Below are positions 25,891 to 35,182 of a stretch of 64,000 nucleotides of DNA, piece after piece (the first letter of the stretch is position 1; the number at the start of each line of letters is the position of its first letter). Source of the stretch: Desulfuromonas sp. DDH964 (GTDB lineage: Bacteria; Desulfobacterota; Desulfuromonadia; Desulfuromonadales; DDH964); contig NZ_CP015080.1 of assembly GCF_001611275.1 (NCBI RefSeq), positions 1,550,001-1,614,000 of the forward strand, read 5' to 3'. The notes beneath the pieces were generated by a model. It had not been told where the DNA came from. It did not search any database and saw only the letters and a program-made list of their open reading frames with translations. A program made the translations under genes and the position numbers.

Positions 25891-28728
25891 ATGTGTTGCC
25901 CATACTTCAAGAAGGTCGGTGTGGTCGTGAGGTCGCTCGTTCTGCTCCTGCTGCCAATGGTGGCGGTATGCCTGACCTTGTCGGTTGCCGAGGTCTATGC
26001 AGCCCAGAAGAAAGAGAACGCCATTGCCAGTATCGACGTGGCAAATCAGGCGGCGGATACCGCGGTGAAGATTGTGACCAAGGATCCGGTCGGCTATCGC
26101 TACACGGTCTACGATTCCTTTGACCCGGTTCGTGTGGTGGTCGACTTTCCCGGCATGGATGTCTCGGAAATCGGCAAAACGATTCCCGTCAAGGATGGCG
26201 CCATTCAGGAAGTTCGCGTCTCCTCCTTCGACCTGACCTCGGGAAAACTCGGTCGGGTTGAGATGTTGCTCACCACTGCGGCCAAATACGAAGTCAGCCT
26301 GGAGGGGAACACCTTCCAGATTCGGTTTGACAAGCCTGCTTCTGCCGTAGCGACCGCCCCGGCGCCTGCCGTAACCGCCATGCCGGAAGCTCCGGCCGCC
26401 TCGAGCGGGACCTTGGCCGCCGCCGCAAGTCGCGCGGCCACAGCGCCGGTTGAAAAGCCGGCCGATCCAGAACCGGGCAAGGCAACGGTCGCGACCGTAG
26501 AACCTACCTCGGCGGCTACTGCGGTTGCCGCACCTTCCGCCGCCACGGATGAGCCCAAGGTTGATTCCAAGGCCGCTCCTGTTGCTGTCAAAGCCGCACC
26601 CGCTGCGGCCCAATGGCTCCAGTCGATCAAGGTAGAAAACGGGCAGATTCTGCTTCGCAACGACGGTACAGTTGGCAAGTACCAGTACTTCAAACTGGGC
26701 TCGCCGCCGCGGCTGGTCGTCGATCTCTTCGACGTCAAGCCACAGTTCAAGGAGCGTACGCTGCCTGTCACTGAGGGCTTTAAGCAGGTACGTGTCGGCA
26801 CTTACCCGGACAAGACCCGCCTCGTTTTCGACGCTGCAGGCAGCGTCTTGCCGCAATACAGCGTCATGCCAGAGGCCAGCGACCTGATCGTTTCCTGGAA
26901 TGCCGTCAAGGATGCTCCCCAGGTTGCTGCGATTGTGGAATCGCCTGCCCCTGCCGCCAATCAGCAGGAAGTCACCGTCGAGGCCGTCGATTTTGACGTC
27001 CGCGACGGGCAATCCTACCTGACCGTTTCTCTGTCCGCCCCCGGGAAGGTGATCCCGGCCTCGGCATCGGGGAACACCGTCGGTTTCGGCGTCAAGCATG
27101 CCAATATCAGTCGCGCCCTGCGCCGGACTCTCGATGCTTCGGCCTTCCCCAGTGCCGTGAAACGGGTAACGCCCTATACCGTTCTCGTCGATGACAGCCA
27201 GGATGTACGTTTTGCCGTGGAACTGAAAGGGGCGGCCCGTTATTCCCTCAAGGAGAACGGGACCTCTCTGGTCCTGGCGGTGGACAACGATGGTTTCGCC
27301 CAGCAGCCTCCGGTGGCAGGGGAGGTGGTTGCCATTCCGGTCCCGGCAGCCGAGCCGGCCGCCGTCGCCGCACCGATGCCGGAATCCGCCCCGGTGAAGG
27401 CATCCCCTGCGGCTGCCCAGTCGACTCCGGCCGTTGCCGACCAGGCGGTTCGAACTGCCCCGGCGATCGTCGAATTGGCCGGTACTGGTTCGGAAGCGAC
27501 CTATTCGGGGCAGAAGATCACCCTGGTCTTTGATGATGCCGATATTCTCAATATCCTCCAGCTCATTGCCGAAGTCAGCAACCTCAATATTGTTGCCAGT
27601 GACGATGTCAAGGGGACCATTACCCTGCGCCTGGTCGATGTCCCCTGGGATCAGGCCCTCGACCTGATCATGGAGATCAAGGACCTCGGCATGGTCAAGC
27701 AGGGGAATATCGCTCGCATCATGCCGCGGGAAAAGTTGCGTGCCATGGAAGAGGCGCGCATGAATGCCTCCCGGACCCGCGAAAAGCTTGAGGATCTCAA
27801 GACCGAGCTCATCACCGTCAACTATGCGGACCTTGGGAGTGTCTCCAAACATGTCAAAGGGGTGTTGACCAAAGACCGCGAGGGAGTCTCTGTTTCGGAG
27901 GATACCCGCAACAAACAGCTGATTGTTACCTCGATTCCATCCAACCTGGCAGACATCAGGAACCTCATCAGCAAGCTCGACACCCCGGAGCGGCAGGTGA
28001 TGATCGAGGCGAGAATTGTTGAAGCCAGCTCCACCTTCAGCCGGGACCTCGGCGTCAAGTGGGGATTCTCCTCAGAAGGGGAGAACCGCGACATGCAACT
28101 GGGGAACAACCAGTTCAATCTTGGATTGGGCGGCAGCTTCCTGATTTCTCCGCCTGCCGCCGGCAGCGTTATCGGTGGCGCTGGGATGGGGGCCGGGTTT
28201 ACCTTCGGCAGCCTGACCGGCACCTCCCTCGATCTGCGCATTTCGGCTCTCGAAGCGGCCGGTCAGGGGAAAGTCATCTCCACCCCGCGAATTTCAACCC
28301 TCAATGGCGGCCAGGCCAAGATCAGTCAGGGGACCAAGATCCCTTACCAGTCTTCCGGTCCTGACGGACCCAAGACCGAATTCGTCGACGCCAACCTCGA
28401 GTTGACGGTCACTCCGGTAATCAACCCGGACAACAGTATGATTCTTGACATCTCGGCGACCAACAGTTCTATTGGCAACACGGTCAGCACCGGAACCGGC
28501 GGTAATGCCCCGGCTATTGATACCCGGGAGGCGAAGACCAAACTGCTGGTCCGGGATGGGGAAACGACCGTTATCGGTGGGATTTTTGTCGAAACCGACA
28601 ATAACAGTAATGCCGGGGTCCCGTTGTTGATGCATCTTCCACTGGTCGGACATCTGTTCAAATCGTCCAATAGATCGAATACGCGGGCCGAGTTGCTTAT
28701 TTTCATCACGCCGCGAATCGTCAACTGA
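25891..28728 (+). CDS. pilQ: Type IV pilus outer-membrane secretin PilQ
   Basis: A 945-residue secretin, longer than average because of three AMIN-type peptidoglycan-binding regions separated by Ala/Pro-rich linkers (around 155-235 and 475-525). A signal peptide fills the first 40 residues or so (SLVLLLLPMVAVCLTLSVAE). AMIN repeats show VVVDFPGMDV and LVVDLFDVKP. The STN/N0 domain starts near DDADILNILQLIAEVSN (about 547-563), N1 follows, and the secretin barrel carries VMIEARIVEAS and TPRISTLNGGQAKISQG, ending in LLIFITPRIV. The pore passes the pilus through the outer membrane. A hairpin 20 bp later ends the operon. Confidence 0.96.
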   Translation: MCCPYFKKVGVVVRSLVLLLLPMVAVCLTLSVAEVYAAQKKENAIASIDVANQAADTAVKIVTKDPVGYRYTVYDSFDPVRVVVDFPGMDVSEIGKTIPVKDGAIQEVRVSSFDLTSGKLGRVEMLLTTAAKYEVSLEGNTFQIRFDKPASAVATAPAPAVTAMPEAPAASSGTLAAAASRAATAPVEKPADPEPGKATVATVEPTSAATAVAAPSAATDEPKVDSKAAPVAVKAAPAAAQWLQSIKVENGQILLRNDGTVGKYQYFKLGSPPRLVVDLFDVKPQFKERTLPVTEGFKQVRVGTYPDKTRLVFDAAGSVLPQYSVMPEASDLIVSWNAVKDAPQVAAIVESPAPAANQQEVTVEAVDFDVRDGQSYLTVSLSAPGKVIPASASGNTVGFGVKHANISRALRRTLDASAFPSAVKRVTPYTVLVDDSQDVRFAVELKGAARYSLKENGTSLVLAVDNDGFAQQPPVAGEVVAIPVPAAEPAAVAAPMPESAPVKASPAAAQSTPAVADQAVRTAPAIVELAGTGSEATYSGQKITLVFDDADILNILQLIAEVSNLNIVASDDVKGTITLRLVDVPWDQALDLIMEIKDLGMVKQGNIARIMPREKLRAMEEARMNASRTREKLEDLKTELITVNYADLGSVSKHVKGVLTKDREGVSVSEDTRNKQLIVTSIPSNLADIRNLISKLDTPERQVMIEARIVEASSTFSRDLGVKWGFSSEGENRDMQLGNNQFNLGLGGSFLISPPAAGSVIGGAGMGAGFTFGSLTGTSLDLRISALEAAGQGKVISTPRISTLNGGQAKISQGTKIPYQSSGPDGPKTEFVDANLELTVTPVINPDNSMILDISATNSSIGNTVSTGTGGNAPAIDTREAKTKLLVRDGETTVIGGIFVETDNNSNAGVPLLMHLPLVGHLFKSSNRSNTRAELLIFITPRIVN

Positions 28729-28748
28729 TCGATCCCGGAGTCTCATGA

Positions 28749-28786
28749 ACAGAAAGGGACAGGTCCGAAGGCCTGTCCCTTTCTGT
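28749..28786 (+). terminator. Hairpin between pilQ and aroK
   Basis: ACAGAAAGGGACAGG (28749-28763) pairs perfectly with CCTGTCCCTTTCTGT (28772-28786) across an 8-nt loop. There is no long T-run after it, so termination may be partial and some aroK transcription could come from the pil promoter. Confidence 0.7.
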
Positions 28787-28802
28787 CTCGGTTAGGGAGT
28801 CG

Positions 28803-29378
28803 GTGGGTATGGATGCATCTGACCTGGCCCCTGGAAAGAACACTGCTGCGGCTTTGAATCGCCAACGATCACTCCGAAATATTGTGCTCATTGGTTTCAT
28901 GGGGGCGGGAAAGACGACGGTCGGAGCTGTTCTGGCCGAAGCCCTCGGATACCGATTGGTCGACCTCGACCAACTGATTGTCCTGCGCTGCGGAAAATCG
29001 ATCCCGGAGATTTTTTCCGAGGAGGGGGAGGCGGTCTTCCGGGATTACGAATCGGCCGCTCTCTGCTCGTTGCGCTCCACGGAAGGGACAGTCCTGGCCA
29101 CCGGCGGCGGAGTGGTGGGGCGGCAGGAAAACTGGGAGACTCTGCGTGGTATCGGGCCCGTGGTCTACCTGAGACTCCCCTGGGAGATCATCTGTCAACG
29201 GCTATCCGGGGATACCCAGCGCCCCCTGGCCGACCAGAGGGACGGCGGTGAGCGATTACGCCGACTATGGACCGAACGAGCGCCACTCTATGAGCAGGCC
29301 GATTTGATCATCGATGGCGATTTGCTGACACCCGAAGAAATCGCCGGCAAAATTATCCAGGCGCTGGCAAAGGAATAG
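28803..29378 (+). CDS. aroK: Shikimate kinase
   Basis: Phosphorylates shikimate at O3. From the GTG at 28803 it is 191 residues; the ATG at 28809 is an equally good start. The first 20 residues are not conserved, and the fold begins at NIVLIGFMGAGKTTVG (Walker A GFMGAGKT about 32-39). DLDQLI, FRDYE and the GGGVV motif (about 101-105) bind shikimate, and RPLADQ marks the lid arginine. It is 7 bp ahead of aroB, the common aroKB pair. Confidence 0.95.
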   Translation: MGMDASDLAPGKNTAAALNRQRSLRNIVLIGFMGAGKTTVGAVLAEALGYRLVDLDQLIVLRCGKSIPEIFSEEGEAVFRDYESAALCSLRSTEGTVLATGGGVVGRQENWETLRGIGPVVYLRLPWEIICQRLSGDTQRPLADQRDGGERLRRLWTERAPLYEQADLIIDGDLLTPEEIAGKIIQALAKE

Positions 29379-29384
29379 GCGGGC

Positions 29385-30482
29385 ATGGCCAACGAACAAC
29401 TGATTGTCGGTCTCGGCGAACGCAGTTATCCGATCGTGATCGGCAGCGACATTATGGCCGGCCTCGGCGCCGAGCTCAGCCGGATCAATTTCCCCAGCAA
29501 GATTGCCGTCGTCAGTAATTCCACGGTGGCCGATCTTTACTTTGCGGCAGTCCGAAGCAGCCTGGAGGCCGCGGGATTCAGTGTCACGCTGTTGTTGATC
29601 GGGGATGGGGAGGAATTTAAAACGCTCCATACCCTGGAAGCGGTCGTCGGCCAGTTGATTTCAGGAAATTTCGATCGTGGGTGCGGTTTACTGGCCCTCG
29701 GCGGCGGCGTAGTTGGCGACCTGGCCGGATTTGCCGCCGCCATTTACCTGCGCGGCGTCCCCTTTGTCCAGGTGCCGACCACTCTGCTCGCCCAGGTCGA
29801 CAGCTCGGTGGGAGGCAAGACGGCGGTCAATCACCCCCTCGGGAAGAATCTTATCGGCGCATTCTACCAGCCGCGCCTCGTCTATATCGATGTGGCGACC
29901 CTCCTGACCCTTCCCCCGCGTGAATTTGCCGCCGGTCTTGCCGAAGTCGTAAAATATGGCGTTATTCGGGACCTCGATTATCTGCAGTGGCTCTCTGCTG
30001 AGCGCAAAAGGATCATGGAGCAGGACCCTGAAGTGATGATCCCCCTGGTAAAGAGGTCTTGCCAAATCAAGGCTGATGTTGTAGAAATTGACGAAAAAGA
30101 GAGCTCTTTACGCGCCATTTTGAACTTCGGCCATACTTTTGGACACGCTGTGGAAACCCTTTCCGGCTACGGGGTGGTTCGCCATGGCGAGGCGGTGGCC
30201 ATCGGCATGCTGGTTGCCGCCGCGGCCGCCACGGAATTGGAGCTGTGCCGGGAAGATGAACTCGCCACCTTGCGCAGCCTGTTGGCTTCTTTTCAATTAC
30301 CGATCACCCTGCCGCCCTTGGGGCTCAGCGAGATTCTGGAAGTGATGGCCCGGGACAAGAAAGTCAAGGCCGGCGTCCTGCGTCTCATTCTCAATCGCGG
30401 TCTTGGCGACTGCGAGATTCGGGATATCGCCCACCCGGAACCGCTTCTGCAAGCAGCCCTGGCCCGTCTTCAGGCCCTATAG
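29385..30482 (+). CDS. aroB: 3-Dehydroquinate synthase
   Basis: NAD- and metal-dependent cyclisation of DAHP, step two of the shikimate pathway. It has 365 residues. Motifs are GDGEEFKTL (about 66-74), the NAD-binding GGGVVGDLAGFAAA (about 105-118), VPTTLLAQVDSSVGGKTAVN (about 130-149) and the metal ligands in LNFGHTFGHAVE (about 246-257). It follows aroK by 7 bp and precedes the TPR gene by 9 bp, so the genes are co-transcribed. Confidence 0.97.
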   Translation: MANEQLIVGLGERSYPIVIGSDIMAGLGAELSRINFPSKIAVVSNSTVADLYFAAVRSSLEAAGFSVTLLLIGDGEEFKTLHTLEAVVGQLISGNFDRGCGLLALGGGVVGDLAGFAAAIYLRGVPFVQVPTTLLAQVDSSVGGKTAVNHPLGKNLIGAFYQPRLVYIDVATLLTLPPREFAAGLAEVVKYGVIRDLDYLQWLSAERKRIMEQDPEVMIPLVKRSCQIKADVVEIDEKESSLRAILNFGHTFGHAVETLSGYGVVRHGEAVAIGMLVAAAAATELELCREDELATLRSLLASFQLPITLPPLGLSEILEVMARDKKVKAGVLRLILNRGLGDCEIRDIAHPEPLLQAALARLQAL

Positions 30483-30491
30483 GATTACCTC

Positions 30492-31280
30492 ATGGCCGCC
30501 TTGGAACATACTGCCTCTATGCTTGGAAAAATTGCCGGCTATATCGAGATTCTCAGCCGGGATCCGCACTCGACGGCGTTTGTGCCGTTAGCCGATGCCT
30601 ACCGTCAGTTGGGGTTGCTGGATGATGCCATCGAAGTCGCCCAAAAGGGGGTCGCCGCGCTTCCCAAGTTCAGCCCGGGCTTTATTACCCTCGGCCGCCT
30701 TCACGCCCAACGTGGTGATCTGCCGGCCGCTGAGGTAGCCTTTTCGCAGGCGATTGCTATCGAACCGGACAGCCTTCCCGCGCTGAAAGGGCTCGCTCGC
30801 GTCAGTGGCATGCAAGGGAATCGGGAGCGCGCTCGCCAGCTCCTCGAGAAAGCCAATGCGCTTCAGCCGGACGATGCCACGGTGCTGAAAATGCTCGCTG
30901 CGCTGGGACCGGCACCGCAGGGCGAAGGCAAGCCAGCGCGAACACCTGCTCCGAAGAGTGATTTGGAAGAGCGGGACGCACCGATCGCTACCGCGACCAT
31001 CGCGGAGATCTATGTAAAGCAGGGTTTGCTCGGCAAGGCCCTGCATGTCTACCGCGATCTCCTCAAGGCCGACCCGGGGAACAGTGGTCTTGCCGGCCGT
31101 TATCGGGAGCTTGAACGGGAGATCAGCGGGGAAGGGGCGCCTGCTCCGATTGCAGGCGAGGCGCCCGCCGTGGAAGAAGAGGCGTCCGTTGGTTCCCCCG
31201 CCCGGGAGGAGTCCCAGATCCTTGCCACCCTGACCAGCTGGCTTGATGCAATTCGCGACAGGAGGGAAGATGTTCGCTGA
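30492..31280 (+). CDS. TPR-repeat protein in the aro operon
   Basis: A 262-residue cytoplasmic protein with at least three tetratricopeptide units (FVPLADAYRQLGLLDDAIEVA, FITLGRLHAQRGDLPAAEVAF, LKGLARVSGMQGNRERARQL). An Ala/Pro-rich linker (about 140-155) leads to a further unit (IAEIYVKQGLLGKALHVYRDL, about 172-192) and a conserved C-terminal helix ILATLTSWLDAIRDRRE. It overlaps the next gene, a roadblock/LC7-like protein, by 11 nt, so the two very likely act together. The pairing is conserved in Geobacter aro operons, but no function is known to me. Confidence 0.82.
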   Translation: MAALEHTASMLGKIAGYIEILSRDPHSTAFVPLADAYRQLGLLDDAIEVAQKGVAALPKFSPGFITLGRLHAQRGDLPAAEVAFSQAIAIEPDSLPALKGLARVSGMQGNRERARQLLEKANALQPDDATVLKMLAALGPAPQGEGKPARTPAPKSDLEERDAPIATATIAEIYVKQGLLGKALHVYRDLLKADPGNSGLAGRYRELEREISGEGAPAPIAGEAPAVEEEASVGSPAREESQILATLTSWLDAIRDRREDVR

Positions 31281-31629
31281 AATTCTGCAGGAGATCGTTG
31301 AAGGGACCGCCGGTGGAGTTGGTGCGGTTCTTATGGGGTATGACGGCATCGCCATTGAGCAGTATTTCAAACCCTGCGAGGGAGTCGACCTGCAGATGAT
31401 GGCGGTGGAATACGCCAACGTGCTCAAGGAGATCAAGCGGACGGTGGAGATTCTCAATACCGGCGACATGGAAGAGGTCGCGATCAAAACCGAGCGCTTC
31501 TATGTGGTGATCCGGGCGCTGACCGATGAATACTTCACCGCCTTGACCCTGCAACGGGATGGTAATTTCGGCAAGGGACGCTATCTGCTGTTGCGTGACG
31601 CCCAAAAACTTATCGAGGCACTGAGTTGA
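31270..31629 (+). CDS. Roadblock/LC7 (MglB-like) domain protein
   Basis: A 119-residue protein. I chose the ATG at 31270 ([21 protein letters not shown]), which has GGAGG at 31261-31265. An in-frame ATG at 31243 lies deep inside the TPR gene. The sequence follows the roadblock/LC7 plan, with an N-terminal helix, [16 protein letters not shown], an [16 protein letters not shown] helix, and a strand [18 protein letters not shown]. Roadblock proteins such as MglB regulate small Ras-like GTPases. No GTPase gene is adjacent, so the partner may be elsewhere or may be the TPR protein. It ends 12 bp before the aroQ ATG. Confidence 0.85.
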   Translation: MFAEILQEIVEGTAGGVGAVLMGYDGIAIEQYFKPCEGVDLQMMAVEYANVLKEIKRTVEILNTGDMEEVAIKTERFYVVIRALTDEYFTALTLQRDGNFGKGRYLLLRDAQKLIEALS

Positions 31630-31640
31630 GTGCCGCATCC

Positions 31641-32078
31641 ATGAAGATACTCGTCCTCCACGGACCGAATCTGAATCTGCTTGGCTCCAGGGAACCTGCT
31701 GTTTACGGAACCCGGACCCTCGCCGATATCGATGCCGAGCTGGTTTCCCTGGGACGGGAACTGGGCGCCGTGGTGGAAACCGTGCAGTCCAACCACGAGG
31801 GGGTCTTGATTGACCGGATTCATCAGGCCCGAAACGAGGGAGTCTCCGGTCTGCTCATTAATCCCGGTGGTTTTACCCATACCAGCGTCGCCCTGCGAGA
31901 TGCCTTGACCGCAGTCAACCTTCCTACCGTTGAAGTCCATCTTTCCAACATTCATGCCCGGGAGTCGTTTCGTCAGCACTCCTACATTGCCCCGGTCGCT
32001 CTCGCCCAGATTGGCGGGTTCGGTGCCGACAGCTATCTGCTGGCCCTGCGGGGAATTTTAGGCATATTAAAAAAGTAA
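31641..32078 (+). CDS. aroQ: 3-Dehydroquinate dehydratase, type II
   Basis: Dodecameric class II enzyme for step three of the shikimate pathway. It has 145 residues from the ATG at 31641. A TTG at 31626 is also in frame, but the family N-terminus is [19 protein letters not shown], which starts at 31641. The catalytic Tyr lies in AVYG (about 23), with [11 protein letters not shown] (about 50-60), [17 protein letters not shown] (about 74-90) and the histidine in [12 protein letters not shown] (about 97-108). It overlaps nothing and is in the same operon as aroB. Confidence 0.96.
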   Translation: MKILVLHGPNLNLLGSREPAVYGTRTLADIDAELVSLGRELGAVVETVQSNHEGVLIDRIHQARNEGVSGLLINPGGFTHTSVALRDALTAVNLPTVEVHLSNIHARESFRQHSYIAPVALAQIGGFGADSYLLALRGILGILKK

Positions 32079-32101
32079 ATAATTGTGAATAAAAGCGGAA
32101 T

Positions 32102-33175
32102 ATGCTAAAAGACAGGTCCGGACGGATTCGCCCTTTGCTGGAGCATTGCGCCCTCGATGGCCTGGTTTTTCTGGACCCCGCCAATCTGGCTTACCTCAGC
32201 GGGTTTTCCGGAACGGACGGAGTCCTGATTGTTACCCGCAGTGCGAGTTGTTTTCTCACCGACTCGCGTTATACGACCCAGGCCAGAGAGGAGGTCACCG
32301 CGAGTGAAGTTGGGGAATATGCCGACAAGGTGACCGGGGTTCTCGACTGGCTGCGAAAGTCCGGAATTTCCCGGGTCGGGTTTGAAGCTGCCACGCTGCC
32401 GTATGCGACGGCAATGCGCTTCAGGGAAGGGGCGCCGGGCCTCGAGTGGGTCCCCCTCGATAAGGAACTGAAGCCGTTGCGGGGGAGCAAGGACGCCGGG
32501 GAGGTTAATGCCCTGGGCCGTGCGGCAGCCCTGAACTCGGCGGCTCTCGCGGAGGTTCTGCCGCGCTTGACCCCTGGCGTCAGCGAGCGTAACTTCGCGC
32601 TTGAACTTGAGTTCGCCCTGAAGCGCCGCGGTGGCGAAGAGAAGGCGTTTGACTTTATCGTCGCCTCCGGCCGCCGGGGAGCGATGCCGCACGGGGTCGC
32701 TTCGGATAAGCTGCTGGCTGCAGGGGAACTGGTCACGATCGACTTCGGTACCCGGGTCGATGGCTATCATTCGGATGAGACGGTTACCCTGGCCCTGGGC
32801 GCGATTGAAGAGGACCAGCGGCGTGTTTTCGATACGGTTCTGGCCGCCCACGATCGGGCAATCGCGGGAATCCGTCCCGGAGTTCCCCTGCGTAGCATCG
32901 ACGCCCTGGCTCGTGGATACATCGACGACCAGGGATTCGGCGAATTTTTTGGCCATGGCCTCGGCCACGGTGTTGGCCGGGAAGTTCACGAGTTTCCCGT
33001 GGTCTCGCCCCGCAGCGAAACCATCGCGGAGGAGGGGATGGTCTTTACCGTCGAGCCGGGAGTCTACCTCCCCGGGGTCTGCGGCGTCCGGATCGAGGAC
33101 ATGGTGGTGGTCACCGCCGACGGGTGCCGCGTGTTGACGCAGATTCCCAAGCATTTTCGTTCCCTGCCGGTTTGA
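32102..33175 (+). CDS. pepP: M24 family Xaa-Pro aminopeptidase
   Basis: A dinuclear-metal aminopeptidase that removes the residue before proline. It has 357 residues: a creatinase N-terminal domain (about 1-125), then the pita-bread catalytic domain. Metal ligands are visible as DFGTRVDGYHSDET (two Asp, about 217-230), HGLGHGVGREVHE (His, about 287-299), FTVEPGVYLPG (Glu, about 316-326) and RIEDMVVVT (Glu, about 331-339). In Geobacter the order is usually aroQ, pepP, efp, accB, accC. Here efp is missing between this gene and accB. Confidence 0.93.
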   Translation: MLKDRSGRIRPLLEHCALDGLVFLDPANLAYLSGFSGTDGVLIVTRSASCFLTDSRYTTQAREEVTASEVGEYADKVTGVLDWLRKSGISRVGFEAATLPYATAMRFREGAPGLEWVPLDKELKPLRGSKDAGEVNALGRAAALNSAALAEVLPRLTPGVSERNFALELEFALKRRGGEEKAFDFIVASGRRGAMPHGVASDKLLAAGELVTIDFGTRVDGYHSDETVTLALGAIEEDQRRVFDTVLAAHDRAIAGIRPGVPLRSIDALARGYIDDQGFGEFFGHGLGHGVGREVHEFPVVSPRSETIAEEGMVFTVEPGVYLPGVCGVRIEDMVVVTADGCRVLTQIPKHFRSLPV

Positions 33176-33236
33176 GCCGGCACCAGGAGTGGCGCCCGAG
33201 GCGCCCCAAAAAGCAACGTCAAGGAGGTTCTGTTCT

Positions 33237-33713
33237 ATGGATATCAAGGATCTGAAAACCCTCATCAAGCTGGTCACCGAAACGGATATTACCGAATTCG
33301 AGGTGGAAAACGCGGAAGAAAAGGTTCTGATCAAGCGCGGCCACGCCCAGGAAATCGTCCACGTCTCCGCTCCTGCCTACCAGGCCCCTGCTCCCATGCC
33401 GGTGGCGGCGCCTGCTGCCGGTGCGGCCCCGGCGCCGGCCACGGCGGCTCCGGTTGCGGTCACCAATGACAAATACGAAACCATTACCTCGCCGATCGTC
33501 GGTACCTTCTACCGGGCGCCGTCACCGGAATCGGACGCGTATTGCGAGGTTGGTTCCATCGTCGACAAGGGCCAGACTTTCTGCATTGTCGAGGCAATGA
33601 AATTGATGAACGAGATTGAAGCCGAATTCAAGTGCAAGGTGATCGAGATCGTCAAGGAAAATGCCCAGCCGGTCGAGTTTGGCGATCCCCTGTTCATCGT
33701 GGAGCGGATCTAG
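33237..33713 (+). CDS. accB: Biotin carboxyl carrier protein of acetyl-CoA carboxylase
   Basis: Carries biotin between AccC and the carboxyltransferase. The ATG at 33237 (MDIKDLKTLIKLV) follows AAGGAGG, and an earlier in-frame codon at 33189 lacks support. It has 158 residues: an N-terminal dimerisation helix pair, an Ala/Pro linker (about 55-80) and a C-terminal biotinyl domain with the target lysine in VEAMKLMNE (Lys about 124). accC follows after 73 bp. That spacer carries degenerate 7-nt repeats. Confidence 0.96.
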   Translation: MDIKDLKTLIKLVTETDITEFEVENAEEKVLIKRGHAQEIVHVSAPAYQAPAPMPVAAPAAGAAPAPATAAPVAVTNDKYETITSPIVGTFYRAPSPESDAYCEVGSIVDKGQTFCIVEAMKLMNEIEAEFKCKVIEIVKENAQPVEFGDPLFIVERI

Positions 33714-33722
33714 CGGGTCGCA

Positions 33723-33766
33723 GGATCCAGGGTCCAGGCCCCGGAATATCTGACACCTGACACCTG
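33723..33766. repeat. Degenerate heptanucleotide tandem repeats in the accB-accC spacer
   Basis: GGATCCA-GGGTCCA (33723-33737, with one base between) and CTGACAC-CTGACAC-CTG (33750-33766) are 7-nt tandem units just before the accC ribosome-binding site. They match the style of spacers at 48875 and 52948. Confidence 0.7.
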
Positions 33767-33786
33767 TTTTTCGGAGAAAAAAACTC

Positions 33787-35124
33787 ATGTTCCATAAGAT
33801 ATTGATCGCAAACCGCGGAGAAATCGCCCTGCGCATCATCCGCGCCTGCAAGGAACTCGGCATCAAGACGGTGGCGGTCCACTCGGATGTGGACAGCGAG
33901 TCGCTGCATGTCAAGCTGGCTGACGAAAGTATCTGCATCGGGCCGGCCCCCAGTGCCAAGAGTTACCTGAATATGAAGTCGATCATCAGCGCCGCCGAGG
34001 TCACCGATGCCGACGCAATCCACCCCGGTTACGGCTTTCTCTCCGAGAACGCCGAGTTCGCGGAAATCTGCAACAACTGCGGCCTTACCTTCATTGGCCC
34101 GACCGCTGAAAACATGCGCCTGATGGGCGATAAAATCAGCGCCCGGCAAACAGTCACCAAGGCTGGCGTCCCCATTCTTCCCGGCACCAAGGACGGGGTT
34201 CACACCGCCGAGGAGGCCATGCGCATTGCCGGCGAGATTGGTTACCCGATCATCATCAAGGCGACGGCCGGCGGTGGGGGGCGTGGAATGAAGGTGGTTC
34301 ATTCTCCGGCTTCTCTGGCCAACGCTTTTGCGGCCGCCCGCTCCGAGGCCCAGGCCGGATTCGGGAATCCCGAGGTCTACATCGAGAAATTCTGTGAGCG
34401 TCCCCGGCATGTCGAAATCCAGATCATGGCGGACAAACATGGCAACGTCATTCATCTCGGCGAGCGCGACTGTTCCATTCAGCGCCGCCACCAGAAACTG
34501 ATCGAAGAGGCGCCCTGCCCGGTGCTGAGCCCCGCCCTGCGCAAGAAGATGGGGGAATGTGCGGTGGCTGCCGCCAAGGCGGTCGGCTATACCAGCGTCG
34601 GGACCATGGAATTTCTGCTCGACAAGGACCACAATTTCTATTTCATGGAAATGAACACCCGGGTTCAGGTTGAACATCCGGTGACCGAGATGATTACTGG
34701 CGTTGATATTATCAAGGAACAGATTCGCAGTGCCGCTGGCCTGCCGCTGCGCTTCAAACAGTCGGATATCAAGATTCACGGCCACGCCATCGAGTGCCGT
34801 ATCAACGCAGAGCACCCCTTCAAGTTCACCCCGTCCCCCGGCAAGATCGACGGCTACCATACCCCCGGAGGCCTCGGTGTGCGCGTCGACAGTTTCGTTT
34901 ATGATCAGTATACGGTCCTGCCCCACTACGACTCGATGATCGCCAAGCTCATCGTGCATGCCGATACCCGTGAAGAAGCCATCAAACGCATGGCTCGGGC
35001 TCTCGATGAATACATCATCGAAGGGATCAAGACCACGATCCCCTTCCATCAGAAAATCATGGACAACAGGGAATTCATCGAAGGAAACGTCGATACCGGA
35101 TTTCTTGAACGAATGGTAATCTGA
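33787..35124 (+). CDS. accC: Biotin carboxylase subunit of acetyl-CoA carboxylase
   Basis: ATP-dependent carboxylation of AccB-biotin. It has 445 residues, standard for AccC. Motifs are [16 protein letters not shown] (2-17), the ATP-grasp glycine loop [14 protein letters not shown] (about 159-172), [16 protein letters not shown] (about 286-301), with Glu and Asn metal ligands and the catalytic Arg, and [12 protein letters not shown] (about 344-355). A GGAGAAAA stretch precedes the ATG. A hairpin 11 bp after the stop ends the operon. Confidence 0.97.
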   Translation: MFHKILIANRGEIALRIIRACKELGIKTVAVHSDVDSESLHVKLADESICIGPAPSAKSYLNMKSIISAAEVTDADAIHPGYGFLSENAEFAEICNNCGLTFIGPTAENMRLMGDKISARQTVTKAGVPILPGTKDGVHTAEEAMRIAGEIGYPIIIKATAGGGGRGMKVVHSPASLANAFAAARSEAQAGFGNPEVYIEKFCERPRHVEIQIMADKHGNVIHLGERDCSIQRRHQKLIEEAPCPVLSPALRKKMGECAVAAAKAVGYTSVGTMEFLLDKDHNFYFMEMNTRVQVEHPVTEMITGVDIIKEQIRSAAGLPLRFKQSDIKIHGHAIECRINAEHPFKFTPSPGKIDGYHTPGGLGVRVDSFVYDQYTVLPHYDSMIAKLIVHADTREEAIKRMARALDEYIIEGIKTTIPFHQKIMDNREFIEGNVDTGFLERMVI

Positions 35125-35135
35125 CATTGCAGCAG

Positions 35136-35169
35136 ACGGCAAAGGCCGGGGCAACCCGGCCTTTGCCGT
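35136..35169 (+). terminator. Terminator-like hairpin after accC
   Basis: ACGGCAAAGGCCGGG (35136-35150) pairs perfectly with CCCGGCCTTTGCCGT (35155-35169) over a GCAA loop. The T-tract is short, so readthrough into the next gene is possible. Confidence 0.72.
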
Positions 35170-35182
35170 TCCGGGGAATGCG

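Noticed and set aside
25837..27852. A 671-codon minus-strand frame opposite pilQ
   Set aside because: Its Gly/Arg-rich composition mirrors the Ala/Pro linkers of PilQ read backwards. No independent support was found.
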